From Gracilibacillus salinarum (GTDB lineage: Bacteria; Bacillota; Bacilli; Bacillales; Amphibacillaceae), in NCBI RefSeq assembly GCF_022919575.1, contig NZ_CP095071.1, positions 4,164,001 to 4,228,000 on the forward strand: a stretch of 64,000 nt of DNA. Reading direction: 5' to 3'. The notes under the pieces were generated by a model, which was given only the letters and a program-made list of their open reading frames with translations, was not told where the DNA came from and did no database searches. Made by a program: the position numbers and the translations under genes. Positions 26,281-35,264 of this stretch are shown piece after piece (the first letter of the stretch is position 1; each line of letters begins with the position of its first letter).

Positions 26281-27174
26281 ATGAATGTTCAACAAGCTGT
26301 TAGGGCTATGATTTTATTACTGTTTGCCTTATTCATTACTAATCTTCATTATTCGGATCAAGTCTTATTGTTAATTAATCCGAAGTATGAAGCAATCAGT
26401 AAGATCGGTGTTTTTATTTTGCTGGTTTTATTTGGATTTCAGATCCACCGTATTTGGAAAACGAAGCAAAACGAAAGCCATGAACATGACTGTGATCACC
26501 ATCATGATCATGGGTATGGTACCATTAATGTTAGAAAATTGACTTCTTATTCTATTATTCTATTGCCAATAATTACAGGACTTGTGCTACCACTATCAAC
26601 CTTAGATGCGTCGATTGCAGAAAAAAAAGGTGTGATGCTTTCACTTACGAATAATGCCAATAGGGAAGAGAGTACGACAACAAATAATGGTAATGCCTCA
26701 GGTAGCCAGCAAGATTACAATCAGCCTGATCCTAATCTGAACTCCAATGGAATGAAGAAGGATGAATATGAGCAAATGAAAGGTTCATTAGCTGATGCGT
26801 CATCGATAAAGATGACTGATCAAGCTTATTCTACTTATTATGAAATGATAAATGCCGAACCGGAAAAGTATGTAGGGAAGGAAATCTCTATAAAAGGTTT
26901 TGTATATAAAGAAGATGGGTTTGATGCCAATCAAGTGGTGATAGGCAGATACTTAATCACTCATTGTGTGGCAGACTCCAGCTTAATTGGATTCCTGTCG
27001 ACATTGGAAGGAGCGGAGTCTATAGCTGAAGATACCTGGATTAGTGTTACAGGTACTATTTATCTGCAGGACTACAATGGGATATCCTTACCGGCAATAA
27101 AAGTGACAGGCTGGGAAGAGATTCAGCAGCCGGAACTGCCTTATGTGTACCCAGTCGTTATAAAATTAATGTGA
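26281..27174 (+). CDS. YcgQ-like protein (TIGR03943 / DUF1980)
   Basis: A 297-aa membrane-anchored protein. Two N-terminal helices (about 5-25 and 38-58) precede a His-rich stretch EHDCDHHHDHGYG near 73-85. A third helix follows, then an extracytoplasmic domain ending in NAEPEKYVGKEISIKGFVYK and ITHCVADSS, typical of DUF1980. The gene starts 17 bases after the permease gene, with AAAGGAGGGAG in the gap, so the pair forms an operon. The His-rich segment probably binds a divalent metal, most likely Zn2+. Biochemical role unknown. Confidence 0.85.
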   Translation: MNVQQAVRAMILLLFALFITNLHYSDQVLLLINPKYEAISKIGVFILLVLFGFQIHRIWKTKQNESHEHDCDHHHDHGYGTINVRKLTSYSIILLPIITGLVLPLSTLDASIAEKKGVMLSLTNNANREESTTTNNGNASGSQQDYNQPDPNLNSNGMKKDEYEQMKGSLADASSIKMTDQAYSTYYEMINAEPEKYVGKEISIKGFVYKEDGFDANQVVIGRYLITHCVADSSLIGFLSTLEGAESIAEDTWISVTGTIYLQDYNGISLPAIKVTGWEEIQQPELPYVYPVVIKLM

Positions 27175-27229
27175 ATTGGCGAAAAGCTTCAATGAAAAAG
27201 GTGCACGCTCATCTGTTTCATAACCAGAA

Positions 27230-27655
27230 GTATATAAGTACAGTCATAGAAGTAAACATGTTAAACATAATTGCTAGATTCTTATAATATAGATTTTGTT
27301 AACTAGCCATTGCTAGACAAACATTTATATTGAAATATATAATGTGCTGCAATATCAATCCGACCAACCACTTCGCGTACTAAGGGGCACGGCTGAAGCT
27401 AAGCTACTTCCCGAAATACCTCTTTGTTGCCTTGCACCGAGGAAGCCTCCTTAAAAGCTTTACTAGAAGGCACAGATGCAGACGGTGTGGATATTCAGCA
27501 CCTGCATGCTCCCGCGGGAATCGCAGTGGTTGGCCTACGCTAAAGTATAGCTCTACAACTAATATCATAGCCAGCTATAAAGTGCTATGACTGTACTTTT
27601 ATGCTTTCCAATCGTATTTAAAAAAAATCGGGCGGGTTATGCCTGGTTTTTCTTG
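27230..27655. repeat. R1 dispersed repeat, core orientation 1, right half lost
   Basis: The left flank and left end (cttataatatagattttgtt) lie at 27230-27301. A diverged unit A with an extra hairpin segment spans about 27370-27545. Unit B and the right inverted repeat are missing. The right flank gggcgggttatgcctggttt is present at about 27630. No gene is supported in 27175-27812. Confidence 0.8.
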
Positions 27656-27812
27656 CCTTAAAATGTGACTTCTATTCAGTGTTTTTTTATTATATAATGA
27701 TATTTTCAGATAATTTAACAAAAGATAGGTCTTTTGACTCTTTACCGAAAGCCGTATATAATGATGACAAGATCATTCGCTGATGATCAAAAAATATGAA
27801 GGGGTCACCTAT

Positions 27813-28922
27813 ATGGATTATTTGGTGCAATTTCAAATTAATGTTTTTGCTATCATGATTCTAATCGTACTCTATGTCATTATTAAAATGAAATCTAAGG
27901 TTAAGAGTTTCAGTAAGAAAATTCTAAAAGTGTTAATGGTAGCATCTGCATTTGCGATTATAGTTGAACCATTAACATGGATTTTTGATGGTATGCAATT
28001 TGTTGGCGCGTATTTTCTGGAATATGCAACAAACTTTATGTTGTTTATGATTGGTCCCGTGATAGGAGGAATTATTCTTTCCTACGTCGACTATCATCTT
28101 TATAAAGAACCTGGCCGTCTCTATAAGCGGCGGTTTTATCAGGATTTGAGTGTGCTGACGTTTATTGTATTACTTATCAATCTCTTTTATCCCGTTTATT
28201 TCTATATCAGTCCTGATGAAAACAGTTTTCATAGCGGTGATTTAAAATGGGTGCATTATTTAATACTGGCAAGTTTGTATGTGTATATGTTTGTCTTTGT
28301 GATCATCAACCAGAAGCGAACTCAAAAGTACGTCATGAATATTTTCCTCGTATTCTTCATGCTTCCGATCATAGGGATGATTATCCAGCTATTTGATTCC
28401 AAGTTATATTTTTCTTGGACCTCTATTGTACTAGGAATATTAGTAGCCTATATTTTTCTGGAAACCAATTCAACGGAAGAAGATTATTTAACCAAACTCT
28501 ATAATAGACAAAGTTATGAAATTTATTTACAACACCTGGTAGAAGCAGGTAAACCATTTGGTGTTTTGTTAATGGATCTAAATGATTTCAAAGAGATCAA
28601 TGATCATTTTGGCCATGACAAAGGTGATCAGGTACTGGTTTCTTTTGCTGAGGTTTTGAAGAAAGTGTTTCATACCAACGCCCTCGTCTCCAGATTGGGA
28701 GGGGACGAATTTATTGTTGTCCTAGAAGCACACGATCGAGATATCAAGAAATGTATGAAAGAAATCGATCATCTATTAGCAAAGAATCCCGATAGATTTA
28801 TTCAAAATTTAAGGTATAGCTACGGCTATCAAAAGTTTTCCACTCAAATGACAGTAGATGAGTTGTATACATTAGTGGATGAAAAGATGTATCAGGATAA
28901 AAAAACGGCGAAATCTGTGTGA
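27813..28922 (+). CDS. Membrane-bound diguanylate cyclase (GGDEF)
   Basis: A 369-aa protein. Residues ~1-220 form 7-8 transmembrane helices of an uncharacterised sensor type. Residues ~225-365 are a GGDEF domain with DYLTKLYNRQSYE, LMDLNDFKEINDHFGHDKGD and the intact active site RLGGDEF, so it should make cyclic di-GMP. The RxxD inhibitory site normally found 5 residues before GGDEF is absent, so product inhibition is not expected. ATG 27813 has GAAGGGG 8 bases upstream and is preferred to the longer frame from 27783. Downstream is an R1 fragment. Confidence 0.92.
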   Translation: MDYLVQFQINVFAIMILIVLYVIIKMKSKVKSFSKKILKVLMVASAFAIIVEPLTWIFDGMQFVGAYFLEYATNFMLFMIGPVIGGIILSYVDYHLYKEPGRLYKRRFYQDLSVLTFIVLLINLFYPVYFYISPDENSFHSGDLKWVHYLILASLYVYMFVFVIINQKRTQKYVMNIFLVFFMLPIIGMIIQLFDSKLYFSWTSIVLGILVAYIFLETNSTEEDYLTKLYNRQSYEIYLQHLVEAGKPFGVLLMDLNDFKEINDHFGHDKGDQVLVSFAEVLKKVFHTNALVSRLGGDEFIVVLEAHDRDIKKCMKEIDHLLAKNPDRFIQNLRYSYGYQKFSTQMTVDELYTLVDEKMYQDKKTAKSV

Positions 28923-28974
28923 TTTGCAAATAGAAATGGAAGAGTTAACAGGCTGAGAAGTATAATGTCGGCCT

Positions 28975-29135
28975 GTTTAACAATATAAGTATATAATTAC
29001 TTGTTGAATTGCAGAAGGCGCTTAGAATAGGGGTTGACCGATTATGTCAGTGAGCTGCTTAGTGTTTACTTATTATTCAAGTGTTAGAAGATCGCTCCGG
29101 TCAACCACTCCTGCGGGGCACGGCAGTACGTATGC
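28975..29135. repeat. R1 fragment, decayed
   Basis: Contains gagctgcttagtgtttactt and gctccggtcaaccactcctgcggggcacgg, which match the left part and the start of unit A in complete copies. Confidence 0.65.
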
Positions 29136-29181
29136 TGTAATCCGTTTTATTGGCAGCTTAATATACATAAGTAGTTATGGA

Positions 29182-29355
29182 TCAAGTTGCTGCTACTATT
29201 ACAGCTGTTGAAACGAATATAACGGTGATGCCTGTAATAAGTTTGATAAAACCTTTCCTTGTCAGTTTTTTCTCCTCATCAACATCATTCCGGACAAACA
29301 AGAACAAGACGATGTAACCAATGATGAACATAATGATGAATAAAAAGCTTTGCAT
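29182..29355 (-). CDS. Small two-helix membrane protein
   Basis: A 57-aa reading frame (MQSFLFIIMF...IVAAT). Hydrophobic helices at about 2-20 and 37-55 flank the charged loop VRNDVDEEKKLTRKG. AAAGGAG is placed correctly before the ATG. It starts 16 bases after the end of the 127-aa membrane protein gene, so it looks like the third gene of that small operon. No family recognised. Confidence 0.65.
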   Translation of the reverse strand: MQSFLFIIMFIIGYIVLFLFVRNDVDEEKKLTRKGFIKLITGITVIFVSTAVIVAAT

Positions 29356-29371
29356 ATACACTTCTCCTTTT

Positions 29372-29755
29372 CTAATACAGCTTTGCGAAAATACAAAAGG
29401 AAATAAAAATCGTACTTATCATAAGTGAAGCAAGAATAGCTATCAAATAGGATGCAGAAAGTTGTAACAGATTCGTTTGCAGTAGCAGTGAGAAAATCAT
29501 GACATAAAGTAAAAAGGCAAAGATCGAGAAATAGGCACCCTTTTGCTTAATTATTTTTACTCTCTCATCCTTTTTTACAAAATGCGGAAAAAGATAATAT
29601 AGACAAAAAGACATAATCGATAATGATAAAAATGTATACGTAATTGCTAATGGTGCTTGTTGGACGATTATCGCAGTTGCTAACATGAGTAAGGCAAGCA
29701 CAGTGAACAAACATCCGAGTATGAAATATGCTAAACGATTATACAACTTGATCAC
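29372..29755 (-). CDS. DUF2178-like four-helix membrane protein
   Basis: A 127-aa protein with four predicted helices and the cytoplasmic loop KKDERVKIIKQKGAYFS, which resembles the DER...K.AY motif of DUF2178-type membrane proteins. Such proteins are regularly paired with a small XRE regulator. Here the start codon overlaps the stop of the regulator gene by 4 bases (ATGA type), so the two are translationally coupled. Function unknown; regulation of the partner regulator is a reasonable guess. Confidence 0.75.
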   Translation of the reverse strand: MIKLYNRLAYFILGCLFTVLALLMLATAIIVQQAPLAITYTFLSLSIMSFCLYYLFPHFVKKDERVKIIKQKGAYFSIFAFLLYVMIFSLLLQTNLLQLSASYLIAILASLMISTIFISFCIFAKLY

Positions 29756-29961
29756 TCCTCTGAATCTTCGAGTAAAAAAATTTCTTCCACATAAACATTA
29801 AAAATCCTTGCTATTTGCATGGCTAGGGGAAGAGAAGGATTGTATTTTCCTTTTTCGATAGAGATAATGGTCTGCCTGGATACACCTAGCGCGTTAGCTA
29901 AATAATCTTGAGAATATTGATGCGTATTTCGAATTTCTTTCAACTTGTTTTTCAATCCCAT
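29752..29961 (-). CDS. XRE-family HTH regulator, small
   Basis: A 69-aa Cro/C1-type helix-turn-helix protein (LKEIRNTHQYSQDYLANALGVSRQTI, EKGKYNPSLPLAMQIARIF) with a short acidic tail FLLEDSEE. It is of the YozG/YvaO-like type with no effector domain. ATG 29961 gives the usual start; an upstream frame from 29985 lacks a better ribosome site. The inverted segment gtaaaggtagctttac...gttacctttac just upstream (about 29993-30028) may be its own operator. Confidence 0.88.
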   Translation of the reverse strand: MGLKNKLKEIRNTHQYSQDYLANALGVSRQTIISIEKGKYNPSLPLAMQIARIFNVYVEEIFLLEDSEE

Positions 29962-30129
29962 CACTTCCTTGTTCGTTAATATCATTATAAATGTAAAGGT
30001 AGCTTTACGTCAAGTTACCTTTACATAAAGGGGGTAATAGCAAATTTCTTAAGGAAAATGTCTTGTTTATAAAAACATCATTCAGCTGTATACTAACGAT
30101 AATAAACAAATGGTAAAAAGGAGAAAATC

Positions 30130-30780
30130 ATGTCAATTATAATCAAGCTAAATTTGAGTAAATACAAAAATCTTGTCGTATTAAATCAGCCAAACGATTA
30201 TGATCTATTTAATCAATATAAAAAAGATCTGTCCGATCAACATGATGCTATTTTTATCTTCGTAGAAACGATCGAAGAAATGATGACGAGCGTAAAGCAG
30301 ATTATACAGCAGCAATCTTTGGATGATAAAGGATATTTATATTTCGCTTACCCGAAAAAAGGAAACAAACGATATCAGACATATGTTCACAGAGATCAAA
30401 TTTTTCCTGCTCTACGTGTTGGTGAAGATGGATACATAGAAGGAAGTGATCTGAAATTTTCCCGGATGGTGAGTATGGATGAGGTCTTTACGGTCGTAGG
30501 GATAAAGCGGGAGCCAAAAAAAGTGAAAAAGACACGGGCAGCTAGTCAAAAGGTAGAAGATTATCAAGGTAATATAAAAGATGTTGAACAATTTTTAGCA
30601 GGCTATCCTGAGCAATTGGATTTTTACCTTCATTTAACACCAGGTTATCAACGAGATTGGGCACGTTATATTTATTCGGCAAAACAGCAAAAAACAAAAG
30701 AAAAACGTCAGCAGCAAATGATCGATATTCTAAAACAAGGCTATAAATCGATGGAGTTGTTCCGTCAGAGTAAGAAATAA
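30130..30780 (+). CDS. YdeI/OmpD-associated family protein
   Basis: A 216-aa soluble protein. The C-terminal ~60 residues (FYLHLTPGYQRDWARYIYSAKQQKTKEKRQQQMIDIL) are the conserved YdeI/OmpD-associated motif. The N-terminal part is a DUF1801/3052-like domain with YFAYPKKGNKRYQTYVHRD. Members are linked to stress or antimicrobial-peptide tolerance in other bacteria, but the molecular role is unknown. AAAGGAG precedes ATG 30130. Monocistronic. Confidence 0.78.
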   Translation: MSIIIKLNLSKYKNLVVLNQPNDYDLFNQYKKDLSDQHDAIFIFVETIEEMMTSVKQIIQQQSLDDKGYLYFAYPKKGNKRYQTYVHRDQIFPALRVGEDGYIEGSDLKFSRMVSMDEVFTVVGIKREPKKVKKTRAASQKVEDYQGNIKDVEQFLAGYPEQLDFYLHLTPGYQRDWARYIYSAKQQKTKEKRQQQMIDILKQGYKSMELFRQSKK

Positions 30781-30831
30781 TGTACATGTTCACGTTCATA
30801 AATGAAAAAGAAGGAAAACATGTTACATTTT

Positions 30832-30950
30832 ATCACGGTGCTAACCGTCTGTAAGGCTCCCACTTCAAGATTAGAGAGATAAATAAGAAGCTAAGTGGGG
30901 GATAAACGGACGATAACCCCCACTGATTGCTAGTGAAACTTTACCTCTTA
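30832..30950. repeat. R2 hairpin repeat
   Basis: tcacggtgctaaccgtctgt ... ctaagtgggggataaacgga, followed by a diverged right end with gataacccccactgattgc. Confidence 0.8.
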
Positions 30951-31398
30951 GTCTGGATTCCGAAATGGTTTTTTTTATTGGCAGATTCAACTTTATCATG
31001 TTTCTACCCATCCGCAATACCCTCACTTTAACAAATTTCACAAAATTCTGATTATTATCTCTGATAATGAATAAAAAACTAACAATAATAAAATTTTTGT
31101 AAAAGAACTCTCCAGAAAGACTTGGAGATGTTTCGTTTTTGTTACAAAAATATTAATTTATTGAAATATTTTTTAACAATAGTATTTATAAATTTAGTTA
31201 ATAGTGGTAATATTAAGTCTGACTTTCGAAACTATCTCGATAAACATAATTTTATGGATATAATTAGGTTGTTTAATAGGTCTTAATAATTAAATATTTG
31301 TGTATTACTGAGATTTGTTAACTCGAAAGGACAAGTTGGAAAGCCTTTTATTACAGGCGTTTTTTCCTACATATTAATCCAGCATAGGAGGGAATACG
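30951..31398 (+). promoter_or_regulatory. Long AT-rich leader upstream of the nucleoside importer
   Basis: No reading frame is supported. A possible -10 TATAAT lies near 31259-31264. A small hairpin, GCCTtttattacAGGC, followed by GTTTTTT at about 31350-31371, resembles an attenuator just before the ribosome binding site. No known riboswitch consensus is visible. Confidence 0.4.
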
Positions 31399-32520
31399 AT
31401 GAAAAATCGTAAATTTTTATTATTCGTATTGGCTTTAACGTTAGGTATGTTCTTAGCTGCATGTGGCACTGCAGATGAAGATGGAGCAGAAGACAATACA
31501 GCAACAGAAGGTAACGAGGAAGGTACAAGCGGTGAAGATGCAACTTCTACTGATTACAGTGTAGCGATGGTTACGGATGTCGGTGGGGTAGATGATAAAT
31601 CATTTAATCAATCTGCGTGGGAAGGTATTCAAGCATGGGGAGAAGAACATGGTTTATCTCAAGGGGAAGGCTTTGATTATGCACAATCAACTGATAAAGC
31701 AGACTATATGCCGAACTTAACTCGTTTTGTACGTGATGAATATAATTTAGTATATGGTATCGGCTTTGAATTAAAAGAGGATATTCAAAAAGCGGCAGAG
31801 CAGTATCCGGATACAAATTTCGCAATAGTAGATGATACAGTGGAAGCGGATAATGCGGTAAGTATTACATTTAAAGAACACCAAGGATCATTCCTGGTTG
31901 GCGTTGCAGCAGCAATGAAAACAACTACAAACAAAGTAGGATTTGTAGGAGGGGTTGATTCTCCATTAATCAAAAAATTCGAATCAGGTTTTATTGCAGG
32001 TGTGAAATCTGTGAATCCTGATATTGAAGTAGATGTTCAGTATGCAGAATCATTCGCTGATGCTGCCAAAGGTAAATTAATTGCTACCAATATGTATGAC
32101 AGTGGTGTTGATGTTATCTATCATGCTTCTGGTGCAACAGGTAACGGTGTATTCAACCAAGCAAAAGACATTAAGCAAAATGATCCTGAACGTGAAATCT
32201 GGGTGATCGGTGTTGACCGTGACCAGCATGATGAAGGTACAATCGGCGACCACAACGTAACATTAACTTCAATGGTAAAACGTGTAGATGTAGCGGTTCA
32301 AGACGTTGCTAATCGTGGTATGAACGGTGAATTTCCTGGTGGAGAGAAACTGGAGTACGGTTTAGAGCAAGATGGTATTGATTTTGCTAAAACAAACGAA
32401 GAAGCAATGACGGGCGAAATTATTACTGCTGTAGATGAGTACAAAGAGAAAATCTTAAGCGGTGAAATCGAAGTTCCTTCTACAATAGAAGACCTCGAAG
32501 CATTCGAAGAATCATTATAA
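31399..32520 (+). CDS. nupN: BMP-family nucleoside-binding lipoprotein (NupN-like)
   Basis: A 373-aa lipoprotein: signal helix and lipobox LAACGT near residue 22, an acidic linker rich in Glu/Asp/Thr, then a basic-membrane-protein (BMP) domain (AMVTDVGGVDDKSFNQSAWEG, GIGFELKEDIQKAAEQYP, GFVGGVDSPLIKKFESGF, GVDRDQHDEG). It is the extracellular receptor of the ABC importer encoded next. In B. subtilis NupNOPQ (YufNOPQ) imports guanosine. The symbol is by homology to that system. Confidence 0.88.
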   Translation: MKNRKFLLFVLALTLGMFLAACGTADEDGAEDNTATEGNEEGTSGEDATSTDYSVAMVTDVGGVDDKSFNQSAWEGIQAWGEEHGLSQGEGFDYAQSTDKADYMPNLTRFVRDEYNLVYGIGFELKEDIQKAAEQYPDTNFAIVDDTVEADNAVSITFKEHQGSFLVGVAAAMKTTTNKVGFVGGVDSPLIKKFESGFIAGVKSVNPDIEVDVQYAESFADAAKGKLIATNMYDSGVDVIYHASGATGNGVFNQAKDIKQNDPEREIWVIGVDRDQHDEGTIGDHNVTLTSMVKRVDVAVQDVANRGMNGEFPGGEKLEYGLEQDGIDFAKTNEEAMTGEIITAVDEYKEKILSGEIEVPSTIEDLEAFEESL

Positions 32521-32529
32521 GCTTTGAAT

Positions 32530-32554
32530 AGAGAAGGCTCTGCAAGCCTTCTCT
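32530..32554 (+). terminator. Intercistronic hairpin between nupN and nupO
   Basis: agagaaggct and agccttctct pair perfectly with a short loop. A second hairpin follows at 32581-32618. Together they probably lower expression of the ATPase/permease genes relative to the binding protein, or protect the 3' end of its mRNA. Confidence 0.7.
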
Positions 32555-32580
32555 ACTATTATGTTAGATTAGAAAATTTT

Positions 32581-32618
32581 CAATGAAAAAGGTTTTTAGA
32601 TAAAAGCCTTTTTCATTG
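32581..32618 (+). terminator. Second intercistronic hairpin between nupN and nupO
   Basis: caatgaaaaagg (32581-32592) and cctttttcattg (32607-32618) are perfect complements. The T-rich stretch downstream is short, so this is probably a partial terminator. Confidence 0.65.
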
Positions 32619-32673
32619 CTTATTTTTACATCTTGTCAAAATAGTCAAAGACTTATATATAGGGGTGAAACAA

Positions 32674-34209
32674 GTGGATTATGCAATTGAGATGTTGAAC
32701 ATTAGAAAAGAGTTCCCGGGAATTGTAGCAAATGATAATATTACTGTTCAGTTACAAAAAGGGGAAATTCATGCATTGCTTGGCGAGAATGGTGCCGGTA
32801 AATCAACATTGATGAATGTATTATTCGGATTATATCAGCCGGAAAAAGGAGAAATCCGTGTCAACGGTAAACCTGTTAATATAACTAATCCTAATATCGC
32901 TAATGGGTTAGGTATTGGTATGGTCCATCAGCACTTTATGTTAGTAGAACCATTTACCGTTACTCAGAATATTGTGTTAGGCAGTGAGCCTACGAATAAA
33001 TTCGGAAAGATTGATCTTGCTAAAGCAAGTAAGGAAATAAAAGAATTATCCGATCGCTATGGATTACAGGTAGATCCAGATGCAAAAATTAGTGATATTT
33101 CAGTTGGAATGCAACAGCGTGTAGAGATTTTAAAGACGTTGTATCGAGGTGCAGAAGTGCTGATTTTTGATGAACCAACTGCAGTACTGACGCCACAGGA
33201 AATAAATGAACTTATTGACATTATGCGCTCCTTAATTAAAGAAGGAAAATCGATTATTCTCATTACGCATAAATTAAAGGAAATTATGGAGGTCTGTGAC
33301 AGATGTACGGTTATCCGTAAAGGAAAAGGGATCGGCACAGTCAATGTCGCAGATACAAACACTACCGAGCTCGCTTCATTGATGGTTGGTCGGGAAGTAA
33401 GCTTTAAAACAGAGAAAAAAACAGCAGAGCCGAAAGATATTGTTTTAGCTATAAAAGATTTGTTTGTAAGAGATTCAAGAAAATTAGATATGGTAAAAGG
33501 GTTAAATTTAGACGTGCGTGCTGGTGAAATTGTTGGGATTGCAGGGGTCGATGGAAATGGTCAATCGGAATTAATTGAAGCGATAACAGGCCTTTCGAAA
33601 ACAAGATCAGGATCGGTAACATTATCTAACAAGGAGATTACTAGATTATCTCCCAGAAAGATTACCGAAAGTGGGCTTGGACATATTCCGCAGGATCGTC
33701 ATAAATATGGACTTGTACTGGACTATTCAGTTGGTGAGAATATTGTGTTACAGACGTATTATCAGAAGCCTTATTCTAATGCCAGTGTGCTTAAATATAA
33801 TGAAATTTTTGATAAAGCAGAGAAGATCATCGAAGAGTACGATGTCCGTACACCGAGTGTCTATACGAAGGCACGGGCTTTATCAGGCGGAAACCAGCAA
33901 AAGGCGATTATTGGCCGAGAAGTTGACCGCTCTCCGAAATTATTAATCGCTGCCCAGCCGACAAGAGGTTTGGACGTTGGTGCGATCGAATTTATCCATA
34001 GAAAATTAATTGAAGAACGTGATAAGGGGAGTGCAATTCTGCTCGTATCCTTTGAACTTGATGAAATTATGAATGTCAGTGACAGGATTGCCGTTATGTT
34101 TGATGGTAAAATTGTGGCTGATGTGAAACCAGAAGATACGAATGAACAAGAGCTTGGCCTTTTAATGGCAGGAAGTCAAGTGGACAAGGCAGGTGTAATT
34201 AGCGAATGA
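32674..34209 (+). CDS. nupO: Nucleoside ABC importer ATPase, two nucleotide-binding domains (NupO-like)
   Basis: About 511 aa with two fused ABC domains, as in the sugar/nucleoside (CUT2-like) importers. Domain 1 has Walker A GENGAGKST, signature SVGMQQR and Walker B VLIFDEPT. Domain 2 has a degenerate Walker A (GVDGNGQSE) and signature LSGGNQQ with a modified Walker B (LIAAQPT). GTG 32674 is chosen because AGGGG ends 8 bases upstream. Its stop overlaps the next gene. It energises uptake by the NupP/NupQ-like permeases. Confidence 0.92.
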   Translation: MDYAIEMLNIRKEFPGIVANDNITVQLQKGEIHALLGENGAGKSTLMNVLFGLYQPEKGEIRVNGKPVNITNPNIANGLGIGMVHQHFMLVEPFTVTQNIVLGSEPTNKFGKIDLAKASKEIKELSDRYGLQVDPDAKISDISVGMQQRVEILKTLYRGAEVLIFDEPTAVLTPQEINELIDIMRSLIKEGKSIILITHKLKEIMEVCDRCTVIRKGKGIGTVNVADTNTTELASLMVGREVSFKTEKKTAEPKDIVLAIKDLFVRDSRKLDMVKGLNLDVRAGEIVGIAGVDGNGQSELIEAITGLSKTRSGSVTLSNKEITRLSPRKITESGLGHIPQDRHKYGLVLDYSVGENIVLQTYYQKPYSNASVLKYNEIFDKAEKIIEEYDVRTPSVYTKARALSGGNQQKAIIGREVDRSPKLLIAAQPTRGLDVGAIEFIHRKLIEERDKGSAILLVSFELDEIMNVSDRIAVMFDGKIVADVKPEDTNEQELGLLMAGSQVDKAGVISE

Positions 34210-35264
34210 CAGCGAATAATAGATTGTTTGGAATTTTAGTTCCAGTTATATCGGTTATAGTAGGTTTATTAGCTGGAGCGATTATTATGCTAGCCTCAGG
34301 TCATAATCCGATTGAAGGATATGCGGCTTTATGGAGAGGTGCATTTGGTGATAGCTATACATTAGGGGAGACAATTCGTCGAACCACACCATTAATTTTA
34401 ACAGGGCTAGCAGTAGCGTTTGCCTTCAAAACAGGCCTTTTTAATATCGGTGCTGAAGGGCAAGTTATCGTCGGTTGGCTAGCCTCGATTTGGGTTGGCG
34501 TTGCTGTGGAGGCGCCGATGATTATTCATCTTCCTTTAGCGGTGTTAGCTGGAGCTGTAGCAGGTGGTCTATGGGGATTCATCCCTGGTTTATTAAAAGC
34601 AAAACTTGGTGTTCACGAAGTTATTATTACGATTATGATGAATTATATTGCATTACATGTGACCAATGAAATTATCCGAAGTATTCTGACAGACCAAGCT
34701 ACGACAACAGAACCGATTGCAGCAACAGCCTCTTTAGCATCAACCTGGCTACAGAGTATTACCTTTTATTCAAGGGTACACTATGGTGTTTTAATTGCTT
34801 TGGCAGCAGCTTTTGTTATGTGGTTTATTATTGAACGCACCACGTATGGTTATGAATTAAAAGCGGTCGGCTTTAATCGGCATGCTTCTAATTATGCCGG
34901 AATGAATGTCAGTAGAAATATTATCTTATCGATGGTACTCGGTGGTGCTTTCGCGGGTCTTGCGGGAACGATGGAAGGCCTTGGTACGTATGGAACAATC
35001 TCTGTCATGTCAGGCTTTACAAATCTTGGTTTTGATGGAATTGCTGTTGCGCTGCTTGGCTCTAACAATGCTTTTGGTGTCGTATTAGCCGCCATTTTGT
35101 TTGGTGCTTTAAAAGAAGGTGCTGGGGAAATGCCTACAGCAGCTGGTGTTCCGACAGAACTCGTAGATATTATTATCGCATTGATTATTTTCTTTGTCGC
35201 ATCCAGTTATATCATTCGCTGGGCTTTACTTCGCTTCAAAAAAGGAGGGAATATAGATGTTTGA
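34206..35264 (+). CDS. nupP: Nucleoside ABC importer permease (NupP-like)
   Basis: A 352-aa BPD_transp_2 family permease with about ten helices (RRTTPLILTGLAVAFAFKTGLFNIGAEGQ, GVHEVIITIMMNYIALHV, and the ATPase contact region GYELKAVGFNRHASNYAGMN). ATG 34206 overlaps the nupO stop by 4 bases, and its end overlaps the next gene by 8 bases. It forms the membrane channel with the following permease. Confidence 0.92.
   Translation: MTANNRLFGILVPVISVIVGLLAGAIIMLASGHNPIEGYAALWRGAFGDSYTLGETIRRTTPLILTGLAVAFAFKTGLFNIGAEGQVIVGWLASIWVGVAVEAPMIIHLPLAVLAGAVAGGLWGFIPGLLKAKLGVHEVIITIMMNYIALHVTNEIIRSILTDQATTTEPIAATASLASTWLQSITFYSRVHYGVLIALAAAFVMWFIIERTTYGYELKAVGFNRHASNYAGMNVSRNIILSMVLGGAFAGLAGTMEGLGTYGTISVMSGFTNLGFDGIAVALLGSNNAFGVVLAAILFGALKEGAGEMPTAAGVPTELVDIIIALIIFFVASSYIIRWALLRFKKGGNIDV

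Noticed and set aside
30951..31398. Possible purine riboswitch before the nucleoside importer
   Set aside because: The GTTTCTACC and CCGACTATG elements seen at 10249 are absent; only a small hairpin with a T-run is visible.
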